Notes under the pieces: generated by a model
Seen by the model: the letters and a program-made list of their open reading frames with translations, nothing else
What the model was told of the DNA's origin: nothing
The model's database searches: none
Position numbers and translations under genes: made by a program
Assembly: GCA_928212115.1 (NCBI GenBank)
Contig: CAKMRJ010005523.1
Span: 109,414,654 to 109,478,653 of the forward strand
Origin: Lactuca virosa
Taxonomy: Eukaryota > Streptophyta > Magnoliopsida > Asterales > Asteraceae
Length of the DNA stretch: 64,000 nucleotides
Direction: 5' to 3'
Part shown: in pieces, positions 46,398-58,918 of the stretch
Numbering within the stretch: the first letter of the stretch is position 1
How the letters are laid out: every line of letters starts with the position of its first letter

Positions 46398-49300
46398 ATG
46401 AGTTCCGTCACCATTTTTGAAATGGGAAAAGTATTTGCAAGAATCACATCTTACTTAGTTTTTATTCTTTTCCTATTAGCTTGGAATGTAGCAGGTCGTC
46501 ACTTGCATTATGAGTTGTATGATGGTGTCAGTGATGGTGTTGCTCAAGAACAAGACCCAGAGTCCTTTCTGCATCTCAAAGGACATGATTCTGCTGAAGA
46601 GCACTGTGAGCTAATGTATGGGTTTTTGCCATGTTCAAGCAATGTCCCGAGTCATATCTTTCTCATTGTGATATACGAGTACCTATTATATCATGGAGAA
46701 TCATATGCTGGTGGTGATGGGCGAATATTTCGTGTTCTTGGGAAGAACTTTTATGTTGCAATGTTTTCTCAGCTTCTTGATTCCCTCCCGGAATCTTTAA
46801 TACTTCTTGGTAACTTTTCTTTTCTATGTAGTCCATATAAACTATCCATTAGTTTCTCTACATCTTTCTGGAAAAGATGAAGGCATGATTTTCGATATTT
46901 ATGATATGCATTTTAGCCAGGCTACCAAATTCGAATTAATATGCTTATTTTTCAAAATCAGGAAATGGGATGAAGTTTTTCTTCTTCGTTTCTATAAACC
47001 GTTTCGAAGGCTTTTCTACATTTATGAGGGTGGTTCCCGTTTTTTTTTTCTTCATGAATCCTATGTTGTTATCTTGTCAAGGGTGTTCTCTAATCTCTAA
47101 ACAAAATTTTTGGAATCTAATAAATGTGATTGCTTCAGTTCCAAAAATTAAGCCCGATCTTTAAGTAATAGGAAAAGAGTTGTGGATCAGTTCAACTGAA
47201 CATGTTTTGATTGAATTTTGACACCTTACATTCCTACGTTTCTATTGTATAATTATTGATTACAGCAACTGGATTGACAACGAGCAAACAAAAAGCTCAA
47301 GATTATGTTGTAACGGGTGCTGGGTTGCTAGCTGGATCGTCAATATTGCTTCTCACACTTCTATGGGGAGTATGCTTCATCTGTGCAAGAACAAAATCAG
47401 TAAAATCTCAAGGTGCACAACGATTAACCGGATTGCATTCTTCATCTTTTTTTATGACTTATGATCGTTATAATTTGTTTCTTCCTCAGATATGTTTAAA
47501 AATCATGTAATTAAGATTGTTAGAAAATTATGTCGATCACCCCATGAACTAAATATGTTTATGATTATACAGGTGGTGTCGTCACCGATGTGGAAACCAA
47601 ATATCATGCCAAAGTTATGTTCTTTTCGTTGATACCTTTGGTAGTTATTCTAATACCGAGTGTGTTTGGTTTAGGGTATTCTAGTGAAGGATATAAGATC
47701 GTCCTTCTTGTGTCACTTTGTGTTTCACTTATCTGCTTATTCTCTTACTTCTTCTATCAGGTATACATCTTTCGATTAAGAGAAAAGTTGCATGAAGATA
47801 CCCGAACAATTTTAACTGTTGATATTTTTCTTTTTGGTTGTAGAGTTATGATTCACGGATCCAAAAAAGAAGACTGGAGTATGCAGAAGTTGAACGAAAA
47901 GTTGAAATGCATGTACCATTTTATGAAGTACAAGCACTAATGCTCGATAGGGAAAAACATCTCATGATTAAGCAAAAAGAAATGGAGAAATGGTTGAAAC
48001 ATCCTCAGCCAAATGACGCCAAATCAATGACAAGAGATAAATTCTATGATAAGTTTGAAAAATGGATCGACGAGACAAGACAATTGATGGATGATCCGTA
48101 TTCTATGGATAAATCAGGGACAGAATACAATCAGGTCAGCATCCAACGATTAAACCAGTATTATTTACTCGATGTATTTGAACAAAATCAGGTTTAAGCT
48201 ATTGAGCTATTTGTTTATTGTTGTATCTTTCAGGTTGCGGAATTGTTGCTTGAAGATAAAAACAAATTGATGGAATTAATCTCCCATGTTTTTGGAGAGA
48301 AAATGTTCATGGAAAATGGAGCTATAGATGAATCTTCCATAGATAGGTAAGATCAGGCTATGGTAACATGCATATTTGACAATATTGTGATTAACAGTGT
48401 CTAATTAACTTACTGTTTAACTCATAGATTTTTTGAATGCATTGATGATGATCACAACAACTCTATTACACGAAGCGAACTGAAGAACTACTTCATGGAA
48501 CAAAACTCGGATGAGATACTGATAGACGAGGAGATGGCAGAGATGATAATGAGACATTTAGACGTTGATAAAAGTGGAGACATTGATCAAGAAGAATTCA
48601 AATCCGGTATTACAAAATGGCTCAAGGAGTTCGATCGTGTAGATTCACATAACAAAGAAAAGCAGTCGGAGCACAACAACCAAGTAGGGAACATTAATCA
48701 TAACCAAGAAGAAGATTCACAATCACACGACAACAACAAAGTAATAACCACCATGATTAAGTTTTCAAGCAATGTTGATTCATATTTCATGTTGTATGAT
48801 CGATTAATTGTGTACTTTTCTACAGAAAATAGACAAGTTCCATAGGGGTGAGGCAAAGGCAAAAGCGGAGGAAAAGTTCAAGGCCATAGCACTATTGTTA
48901 GTGGGAATCATTATGTTGACAATCTTGGCTGAACCTTTGGTAGAGAGTGTACGCCAATTTTCAGAATCTTTAAATATAGAGCCTTTTTACGTGTCATTCA
49001 TCTTAGTACCCTTGGCTACAAATGCTAGAACAGCCATTGCAGCCATTAGAGCTGCGAGTCAGAAAAGACATCTAACAACATCTTTAACTTTCTCTGAGGT
49101 ACGTACGTTCCCTTGATTATGTGTTTCTGTACACCTTCCATACACGTGACATGCTCAATTTTGTTAATATGCAGATATACCACAAAGTCTTCATGAATAA
49201 TATCCTTGGTTTATTTGTTCTTGTTTCGGTCATATACTTTCGTGGTTTGACATGGCACTTTTCGGCTGAGATTCTAGTTGTTGTCATCGTTTGCATCATA

Positions 49301-49423
49301 ATGGGGATCCTCACAAGTTTCAAATCCAAGTTTCCAAATTGGACGTTGTTTATTGCGTTTCCTCTCTATCCATTATCTTTGGTCATGGTTTACTTTGTCG
49401 CCGATACTTTTCAGTTTACTTGA
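46398..49423 (+). CDS. NCL: EF-hand sodium/calcium exchanger, NCL type (8 exons, intact)
   Basis: Predicted membrane exchanger that moves Ca2+ against Na+ or H+ and senses Ca2+ through EF hands. Exons read by eye: 46398-46809, 47266-47412, 47573-47760, 47844-48134, 48234-48346, 48428-48740, 48826-49098, 49175-49423. All introns are GT-AG, phases agree, and the sum is 661 codons plus stop, somewhat longer than Arabidopsis NCL as I remember it. A hydrophobic signal region (residues ~12-30) precedes EEHCELMYGFLPC and the first exchanger repeat (LPESLILL, then GAGLLAGSSILLLTLLWG). A long cytosolic loop carries two canonical EF hands, DDDHNNSITRSE and DVDKSGDIDQEE. The second repeat has PLATNARTAIAAIRAAS and SLTFSEIYHKVFMNN, then FRGLTWHFSAE and a final membrane pair. 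The N-A-R-T-A in the second repeat deserves comparison, since exchangers often have an acidic residue there. This is the only intact host gene in the window. Confidence 0.9.
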
Positions 49424-50657
49424 ACTATAATCTGCACAAAAGATCATTGCCCCATTTGATTGAGTCAGGAGATATGGTTACATATAGCAACAACGAAGGA
49501 CGGTATTTTGGTATTATTTTTTTTCAAATGTAGAAGAACACTTTATTTATTTATTATGAAAATTCATACTCAAGATCTAGTGGTTATAACAAAAAGGTAA
49601 AGAATATTTTAATCCGAGCCTAGTTCGTACCTGTATATGTTTCTTCTTGTCGAAAACTTCTTTGATTTACATCTTTCATCATCAATTTGTGTGTGAAATT
49701 GTCTTTGAGTATGTGCTTTATGTTACCTATAACCGTTTGCACCGTTATAACGAGTCGATTCGTCGTAAAGCTTAACTTGTAGGTGAAAAACGAAATGATG
49801 GATATTAATTCAATTTCTCAATGACCTTTTACTATATATACTGTTAAGCTAATTTTAACATCCTAAAATTTAATCCTTTTTTTTTTTAAAAACAAAGTAG
49901 AAAACATGAATCATCATTACTATAATCACTTCATTTTTTAAATCAAATATATCTCATTATATTCTTTAACCGAACCACAATATCATCGAATTAAGGAAGC
50001 ATAAGTATTGTTCTGAAAATGAATATCTAATAAGGTAAATATTGGGTAAATGTCATCCTCCTAGGAATGTCCAGACGTCGCAATCATGTCGACTCCCTTC
50101 CCATCCATTCATCTGATAGATTTGCTATAAAAACATAAAGTAGTAACTATAAGCCTAAGGCTTAGTGAGTAATCACAACACTCACGCATTATACAGATTA
50201 TATGCAATACATATAACTTAGCACATCACAACAAGCAATAATTAACATATTACTTTGCATTCTATCACAAAACATATGCTGGCATATTCCTAACCACTCT
50301 GCGACTAGAACTTCCCTCCAAGAGGCTATTCTCTAGAAACACAGATCATCTGATCACACTTCCCTCTTCAAGGTTGTTCGTGGTCATACATACTACCACG
50401 ACACACCAAAAACTTCCCTTTGAGAGACTATTCTCTAGTTGTGCCTGATGGGTTTTCTAGGTTACATTAAAAGATATTTGCACCGGATTTCACATAAGAC
50501 AATTTATGGGTACATGAAACCTAAGGATCTATAGCATTTTCTCATTATAGCAACATACTATGAAACTTTGAACAAACTAGGTATAATCGAATATACAAGG
50601 ATTATAAAACATACCTTTAGTATAATCAAATATACTAACTACTTTAATCTTCAATAG
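49424..50657. other. 3' flank and gypsy LTR remnant
   Basis: 49424-50040 is AT-rich flank with no second gene; a possible poly(A) region is near 49545-49560. From about 50050 to 50650 the sequence resembles the inner part of a minus-orientation gypsy LTR: AAGGCTTAGTGAGTAA (as at 5995-6010), then repeated AACTTCCCT..GAGAG.CTATTCTCTAG units near 50309-50440. No LTR ends are present, so it is a fragment. Confidence 0.5.
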
Positions 50658-52511
50658 TGTAACACTCCAAATCAGGTAAATACCATTTGAACCCTTGAAA
50701 TGAAAAATATAGCATAATGGTCCCTTAGTACGTGGGGCGTACTCCAGGAGTACGCTTAGCGTACTAAGGATGAATGATCGCGGAGGGTGGTGGCGTACGC
50801 GGGGCGTACGTGACAGAAGAGCAAAACCCTAATTCTCAGACTTGACACCTATGTAAACATCCTTAAGCCTCTTGCACCAAACCCTAATCAGCCTCCATAG
50901 CCTCATTTCGCCCTTTTACCCCATATTTCCTTATGAGAGTGTTCTTAAGCTTAAAGAATGTATTTGTGGCCATTTTAGAGATTATTCAATTAGAAGAAGT
51001 TACTGAGCAAGCTTGGTGTGGCATTGAGCTTCAAGATCTTGCATCTAGGTCATCTTGAGGAGCTTCTGGAGGTATAAAGTCTTAATCTTGCTATCTTATT
51101 CATTAGATTGAGCTAGGGTTTGCCATATTGTCCCGTTTGTGTTCATGGATCATCTCTTGGGAGTTGGAGCAACTCCAGAGCTTAGGAAGAGTAGATCTGA
51201 GGTCCCTTAGTTCATTCATACCATAAAAATGCAGTCTTGATGAGTATTTTGACCTCATGCATGAGTTAAGACCCTTGGAAAGGTCTTAATGGGTTATAAG
51301 GGGGTTGTTGGGAACATATGGAACACGCAAAGGCATAAACGTGTCAACTTTATGCCTTAAGAGATCTTAATGGACTCAGATCTAAATTTGGACGTCAAAA
51401 TTCCAAGCATTAAGAGCTTAATGGTCGTTTGTGCATGTTTGACTTGTATGCCGCGCGTAGTAGCATGTACGCAACTGGTACTGCTTAAGGAACTAGTACG
51501 CTGAGCGTACTGGAGTGGTACGCAAGGCGTACGCACTCAGATGAGTTTTGGGCTTGTTTTGGGCCCGCAAGCCATCGGGCCTTATTCAACGTTGGGTTTG
51601 GACTCCTGTTAGAGTTTTAGGTTGATATTCAGGCATAGGTATTTTGGTTGGGCCTTATTGGGCCATATGGCCCATTAATGGATTTGGATATGGATTTTGG
51701 GCCCATTAGAAAAGGAAAGACTCTTGGGCCTATAAGACAGGACTTGAGCTTAGGTAATTGGGTCCTTCAAGCAGATTGTGTTTAATCCTAATTTAGGGTT
51801 AATTGTATTATTGTTCAGCACTCGTGGTTTCGGACGGTTAGGCGAGCAACTTTCGAGTTCAGCAGACATAGGTGAGTCTCCTCACCATACCAATGGGTCG
51901 AAGGCACCAAGGCCGGCCCATTTTGTGATATGTGGTACACTAGTTGATGTAGTGATATGTGGTATACTATTTGGTTATATGTTATGTGGTATGCTAGTTG
52001 TTTCTTTGATATTTGCATGAAAGACTATGGGGGGAGCCCATGACATTCCAGGTAAAGATTAGAGGGGGGGGGGCATGGAGCCCATGGCTTTCCAGGTAAA
52101 GACCATGAGGGGAGCCCATGACACATAGGTGTAAGACCTTGGGGGAGCCCACGACATCCTGAAGTAAGACCCTGGTGGGAGCCCACGACATCCTTATATG
52201 TTTAAATGCATGGCTTATGTGATTGATATGGATTATATGATTATGTGGATTATGTGGGGTATGCTCTGGGTAACCCACTAAGCATTAGCTTACAACTTGT
52301 TGGTCAGGTACTTCAGGATCTAAGGGCAAGGGCGCGACGTGATGGCGCGGCATGCACTCTCTGGCGTTTTATCTGGGACACTCTGATATTATGAATAATT
52401 TATTTGATGTTATTGATTTTGAAAACAAATGTGAATGGAAATATTATATCTTATGGTAATGATTTTATTATTTAAAATGAAAAATTTTATTGGAAATTTT
52501 CGGCTGTTACA
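50658..52511 (+). repeat. 5' LTR of the plus-strand gypsy element
   Basis: 1854 bp, TGTAACACTCC to GGCTGTTACA, followed three bases later by the primer-binding site. Palindromes GTACGCnnnGCGTAC lie at 50728, 50750, 50795, 51496 and 51518, with a decayed copy at 51446. TATGTAAAC near 50850 is the likely TATA element. Donor-like ATAGGTGAGTCT (51868-51879) and acceptor-like GGTCAGGTA (52302-52310) flank a ~35 bp minisatellite (52021-52195). The partner LTR is outside the window. Confidence 0.85.
52021..52195. repeat. ~35-40 bp minisatellite with GGGAGCCCATGACAT
   Basis: Five units, each starting GA-CTATG/CCATG/CCTTG and containing GGGGAGCCCA(T/C)GACAT; the second unit is longer and its G-run expanded. 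It lies inside the candidate LTR intron. Confidence 0.8.
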
Positions 52512-52514
52512 AGT

Positions 52515-52527
52515 TGGTATCAGAGCC
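52515..52527 (+). other. Primer-binding site
   Basis: TGGTATCAGAGCC, complementary to initiator methionine tRNA, just after the LTR. The leader 52528-53147 holds no gene that I can see. Confidence 0.85.
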
Positions 52528-53147
52528 TTGGTTTGAGGGATTCGGGCACACTCTACGATGTGTCAGAACTCAAACTAAGGAAATGGTAAAAATTGTTTTC
52601 AAAAAAAATCAAAGTCAAAAACTTTTAAAACCGAAAAAGGGAGAGTGCAATGCGCATAATTGGATGAGCTCAAGTAAGTGTTTTCCCCAATATGTTAGCC
52701 ATGCTATGTTTGGAATGTGATAGTCGTATGGATAATTGATTTGGCCTTATTTCCTGTTCCTTGTTTGGTTGTGGTCCTAGGGTAGAGTCTGATATTCGAC
52801 AGTCTATTTGATTCTGTTCTGTGTATAATTTGCATGCATAAGGCAACCTGTTATGATTGATTTGAGTTCTGGTTTGATGGGGAGAGAGCAAATCTTAGGA
52901 TAGCCTAGGATTCGAGTTATGTGGTAGTTGATGAGATATGTTTTGTTCTGGGATGAATTAGAGTTGTCAGATAGAGCCTTAGGGAAGGTACAAGTAGGTG
53001 TGGAAGGTTGTATTGGGCCCCTACTACTGAAAGCACAGGACCTGTACCCGAACCAAAGTTAGATCTGGAAGCTCTAAGGAGACCGGTGTGGAAGGATCCC
53101 CTTTTTGAATATCTTGATCATTCTGTCTTATGGTATTTAAGTGTAGT

Positions 53148-56100
53148 ATGGTGGTGACACGTCATGGAGCAGGGGGGTCAGGATCAGGATCTGGGTCGGG
53201 CTACGTTGCTGAGCCCATTGACGAGAGGTTGTGCGAGCTTATCGCAGCCGAGGTTACGAGGGGCATTCTTGACGCTACCCCAGTGATTTTCGGGACCGTC
53301 AAGGAGGGGATGATGGAGATCATTGAGGAGCGGCTCAGGTCTTTCCAAGCTGAGATTACTGCAGGCCAGGTCGGGGCCCGAACTCCCTCGTTCCGGGAGT
53401 TCAAGGTGTGCGGGGCCTGAGTTCTTTGGGGGTCAGGGACCCCATAGTTAGTCGACGTTGGGTGGCAGACATGGAGAATGTCTAGCATTGGAGCTCTTGC
53501 CCCAAGGCGGCAAAAGTGGGGTTTGCTTCGTGCATGTTGAGGGACCGAGCCAGGGACTGGTGGGAGGAGGTGACCCAGCAGGTGGGATCAGCTGGAGTGG
53601 CTGAGATGTCATGGGAGGAGTTTGTTAGGCATTTTGAGTTGGAGTTTGCACCATCCATCGAGGTGCAATGGATTGTGAGGGAGTTCCAGGAGCTACAATA
53701 GACCACCGAGACTATGGCGGAGATCACCGCTAAGTTTCGGGAATGAGCACTATTGATCCTGCAGTATGTTGCAGATGAGGATATGAGGAGGACGAGGTAT
53801 CATTCCATGTTGAGGGATGATATTTGTGAGTTCGTGAGCTTTTCAGGGTGCAAAACCATGAATGAGATGGTGGAGAAGGCCCGGGAGCGGGAGATGGAGT
53901 TGGAGTTCCGCACCAAGCGGAAGCCAGAGCAGGTCCAAACAGTTGTAGGTCAGGCTAAAAAGCCTAAGACCTCTGATTTTTCCAGTAGGGGCCAGCATGG
54001 TCGTGACCAGTGTGCCAAGTGCGGTAAGCCGCACAAAGGGGCTTCTCGAGCAGCGGGCTTGGGATGTTACACGTGTGGCCAACTGGGCCACATGAGCAGG
54101 GATTGCCCCAAGAAGGGCTTGATTTGTTTCCACTGCATATAGACTGGCCATAAAAGGGTCGATTGTCCGAGGTTTCAGGGAGGAGGAGGAGCAGTGGCGG
54201 TGCCTGTGCCCGCCACAATGAGGATCACTGATGGCCGCCATGCCAAGGCGGAAGCTCCTGCGGTGAAGATCTGTGCATTTCAGCTGACCACAGAGGAGGC
54301 TCGATCTACACCAGACGTCGTGGCTGGTACGTAATCTATTTTTCTTGTTTGATATTATTTGTTATGCTTATATGTATATATGTGCGCTTGTATAGGGACC
54401 TTTTTGGTCAATGGTATGTCGGCTCATGTTCTTGTTGATTCGGGAGCTACCCGATCATTCGTATCTCTTACGCTTAGCAAGAAGTTTCGGGATGCTCCGG
54501 GGACTTTGGATTCCCCGCTGGAGGTTGAGATTGCGGATGACCACACCGTGAGTGTTGCGAGGGTATATCGGGACTGTGTCCTGAATGTGTTTGGGGAGAG
54601 GTTCTGTGTTGATTTGGTTCCAATACCGTTGCGAGGGCTGAAAGTGATCGTCGGGATGGACTGGTTGGGGGCCAATGGGGCCATGACAGACTGCGAGCGC
54701 CAGCTGGTGAGAGTTCGAACTCCAAGTGAGGGAGAACTGGTTATTCATGGGGAGAGGGCCTCGCAGGGGCCAACTCTCTGTTCAGCTGCAAGGGCTAGGA
54801 GACTTCTCCATCAGGGTTGTTCGGGAATTTTGGCATACATCTCGGATACGAGGGTTGAGACCACAACAGATTTGGGCAGTGTGCCGGTTGTACAGGATTT
54901 TCGGGATGTCTTTCCTGAGGAGTCGCCTGGGGTGCCTACGAAGAGGCAAGTAGAGTTTCGCATTGATTTGGTGTCGGGTGCCTCTCTGATAGCTATGGCA
55001 CCGTACCGGCTAGCTCTGCCTGCAGGAGTTGTCTATGTAGCTTTAGGAGCTACTAGACCGAGGGTTTATTCGTCCGAGCAGTTCCCCGTGGGGAGCACCG
55101 ATCCTGTTCATGAAGAAGAAGGACGGGTCACACAGTATGTGCATTGATTACCGGGAGTTGAACAAGCTAACGGTGAAAAACCATTATCCGCTTCCGAAGA
55201 TCGATGATTTGTTCGATCAGCTGCTTGGTGCATCTTAGTTTTCCAAGATTGATCTTCGGTAGGGGTACCATCAGATGAGGAACAGGGTGTGTAGACCGAT
55301 GTTGGATCGGTCTGTGATCGGGTTTATCGATGATATCTTGGTCTATTCTAAGACCAAGGAACAGCATGAGCAGCATTTGAGGGAGGTGTTAGAGACACTG
55401 AGGACGGAAAACTTTATGCCAAGTTCTCAAAGTTTGATTTCTGGTTGCGAGAGGTGCAGTTTTTGGGTCACATTATCAACCAAGAGGTTATTTTGGTTGA
55501 TCCAACAAATATTGAGGCAGTGATGCGATGGGAAATACCGAAGAATGCATCTGAGATCCGTAGCTTCTTGGGCCTAGTAGCGTATTACTGGAGATTTATA
55601 CGGGATTTCTCAAAGATCATCGTACCTTTAACTCGCTTGACCAAGAAGAATGTGACTTTTCGGCGGGGCCAGGATCAGCAGTTGGCTTTCGAGACCTTGA
55701 GACAGAGGTTATGTGAGGCCCCGATTTTAGCACTACCCGAGGGGTTGGATGATTTGGTGGTGTATTGTGATGCGTCTATCACAAGGTTAGGGGTTGTTTT
55801 GATGCAGAGGGGGCATGTGATCGCGTACGCCTTGGCCCTCGAGGCAGCTGAAGTCTCACGAGGCGAACTACCCCACTCACGACCTGGAATTGGGGGAGGT
55901 TGTGTTTGCCCTCAAAATCTGGAGGCATTACTTATACGCAGTTCGGTGCACCATCTATAGTGACCACAAAAGTTTGAAATATTTGATGGATCAACAAAAC
56001 CTGAATATGCGTCAGAGGAGGTGGTTGGATGTATTGAAAGACTATGATTGTGAGATTTTGTACCACCCCGGGAAGGCCAATGTGGTGGCCGATGCCTTGA

Positions 56101-56546
56101 GCCGCAAGCGGCAAGTGCTCCGATTAAAGATGTTTGTTTGAGGATGATGGTGATTTCCCCCTTGTTGGATATGATCAAGGAGGCTCAGGTGGAAGGTTTG
56201 AAGAAAGAGAACTGGAAGATAGAATTGGATTCGGGGTCAGATTCCCTTGTTTATTCGGGATGGTCGGGGTCTTTTGACACAGTTTGGTTGGGTATGGGTA
56301 CCGGTATCCGGGGGTGTGAGACAGAAGATCTTGGAGGAGGCACACAAGTCCAAGTTTTTTATTCATCTGGGGGCTACAAAAATGTACAAAGATCTGAGGT
56401 TGAGTTACAGGTGGCCCTCCATGAAGCGAGAGGTCGTTTGGTTTGTGGAGCGGTGCTTGACTTGTAGGAAGGTCAAGGCTGAACATCAGAGGCCTCATGG
56501 CAAGGTTCAGTCGCTACCCATTCCCATGTGGAAATGGGAAGAGATC
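53148..56546 (+). pseudogene. Gypsy gag-pol, broken, with an intron-like gap between gag and protease
   Basis: Gag starts MVVTRHG at 53148, with a G-S repeat, then after a frameshift the gag core (RARDWWEEV, MSWEEFVRHFELEFAPS, about 53540-53700) and YVADEDMRRTRYHSMLRDDI. Two CCHC knuckles lie near 54065-54175 (CYTCGQLGHMSRDC intact, the second broken by a stop). A 69 nt GT-AG intron-like segment (54327-54395) separates VVAG from TFLVNG, which opens the protease (VLVDSGATRSFVS). Then come IVGMDWLG and YRLA of the RT entry. The RT has stops and a deletion that joins YHQM to NRVCRPMLD and so removes its central part, but FIDDILVYS survives. RNase H follows (YCDASITRLGVVLMQRG; HPGKANVVADALSRK). 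The integrase finger and start (PMWKWEEI) end at 56546, where the copia element inserted. Confidence 0.85.
54327..54395 (+). other. Putative 69 nt intron between gag and protease
   Basis: GTACGT donor, AU-rich body with TTGTTTGATATTATTTG and a CTTAT branch-like site, and TATAG acceptor, inside GC-richer coding DNA. Removing it joins GCT-G to GG-ACC in frame (A-G-T-F). Reading through gives a TAA three codons in. The sister element at 23017 has the same protein junction (VVTG-TFLL) with no gap. Confidence 0.7.
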
Positions 56547-57299
56547 TGTTGGGTTATGAGCATTCTAACACTCCTAAGTGTACATGCAACCCTAAATACC
56601 TTGGATCTATGTTTTCTCTATTATATATACAATTATGAACATCCAAGGTATTATCCTAATCTAGCATACAAAATAATAAATATAACAAGATTGAATACAT
56701 ACCTCTTTGATGTAGAATGTCTTCATGAAGCTTGAGTGCCTAGTGCCCCAAGTGTGACACCTCAAATGGTTCACACAACACCAAATACACTTGGAATAAC
56801 TTGAGAGAAACTTGAACACTCCTTGAAATCGTCTAGCCCTCACACTCACACATTAGTGCACGATTTCTTGAGCCATGGGATTCTTTTATATGGTGGCTAT
56901 TAGGGTTACACCATGTAACTCATAACTTTACCCATTCCTTATGCTCCATGGATTTTAACCTCCATGGAGTATCCATGGGTCACCCCATGGACTTAGTCCA
57001 ACATAAGGAATCTTGGATCACAAGCCCACATATATAAGAATGAATGATTTACACAATCAACCCATATATTTAATTAGTCTCCTTTTGATCACTTAATTAA
57101 TTCTAAATTAATTCTTGATCAATACTAATGAAATAACCTTATTAATATATTAGAACTTATAATATATTAACCAACCTTAAGTGTTATTTCTCTCATTATA
57201 GTCTATCCAAATGCATGATGCCATGCAACCCAAATGGACCATGCCGGGTCGGGTCAAGTCTTACCAATTATAGTTATGGACTTAGACATTAATCCAACA
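56547..57299 (-). repeat. 3' LTR with intact TATA
   Basis: 753 bp. TATAAAAG on the minus strand at 56883-56890, preceded by CCA, so it reads CCATATAAAAG. Confidence 0.88.
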
Positions 57300-58918
57300 G
57301 TCTCCCACTTGGATAAGTCTAAAACTATTATTGCGTATGACTTCAGGAACCGATCAGCAATCGTAGCTCTCAAAAGCTTCTGTCGAACTCTGACCTTGTC
57401 GATGAACTCTGACCTTTGTCAATGACTTGTCCATTAGATAAGGGATCATATATTCCTCCATTCTAGATATCATATGGACTGAGACATGGATTATCAATCA
57501 TTCTCTCTGTCCATTTGTTGTTTCCGATTTCCGATTCATGATGACTGACTGATTGAACAAATCAAATCAGTCCTGGCTTGGCCAGCACTCACATGTATCA
57601 TCTTTAAATCATCGAGGGGCCCACAGATATCGCTTTTATCCCGAAGGTAAAGGAATGGATAAACTTCGACTCATATGGCTTGTTCTACTACTTGTTGAAT
57701 CATACACAAAGGCACGTTTTATAACATCGAGTTACCAATGCGTTTTCGTGCAATCAATGTATAACCAACTCATAGTAACAACTCATATCTCTAGGTTTGA
57801 AGAATATAAGATATTATCGTCTCATGATCACTCGTGATAAAATCCATGAAGTGATTCAAATGAGCGCGGGTTGAATCCAATACTCAGAACTTATGAGCAC
57901 TCATGCGTGTTGTAGCACCACTTTGTCCACCAACTTGGACCTCTACAAACCAACCCATGACAGTCTTGATTCATATCTACTTCCAACATATGACCGACTG
58001 TGGATGGTTTGAATAACTTAATCATTCAGGAAGAGCGACTTAGTTATTCTGGAAGTCAAACATGCAAAGTGAAACACAAGAATAAATGAATCAAATATGG
58101 TATCAAACCCTATGAATATAATAAACACTTTTATTTATCACCATACTGATTACTCATTATTCATTGTTTCGGTTTTATCAACTTTATACTTGAATTTAAA
58201 CAATAGTTGTCCCATGCTCCAAGCATGTACACTATGTTTTCTAACACTAGTCATGCCATACACCAAGTATGCATACTATGTTTGTCTATGATCTTACTTT
58301 GTAAAATAGATCAATTGAATCATCACTCCAATGATCTCTTTTCACAGTCCAAAATCCTTACTGCAAATGCAAGAATTCCAAATTCATGCCATTTACTGAA
58401 ATCTGTTAGATTCTAAACTTATATGCATTGATCCTCTTAATGATTATGCACGAAGTCAGAAAGACTTGACAACAATCATTACAGAGCATTCCAAAGGAGA
58501 TCAGCTCCTTGGAAACATCCTTCTTTCATTAAGTTCCTAATCTTACACAGATTGAATAATTTCTAACTTTGAAACATTTCCATATTCCATTTTGACTATC
58601 ACTTCTGAACAAGAGTTGCCTCCTTACAGATTATGTCAATATGGTCCTTCCAGAATTAACATTAACTTCCAACTGTCCTTGAGCAACCAATCTTTGGTAA
58701 ACCTTAGATTGTCCTCGACAATTGCTTAATCATTTTAGTCATATCCAATTCTAGACCTTTTCCCTTCATAATGCCCCAGGCATTTGGAAAATTTTAGAAA
58801 GGATGAATATAGCACATGTAATCGATCCTATATCCGAAGCATATGGGACACGATTCATGATGTCTCACATAAAGACTAAACCAGTCTTTTGCTATAATAT
58901 TTCCATTTCAATTTGCCA

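Noticed and set aside
54424..54748. Minus-strand frames of 83-97 codons
   Set aside because: Antisense shadows of the gypsy protease region.
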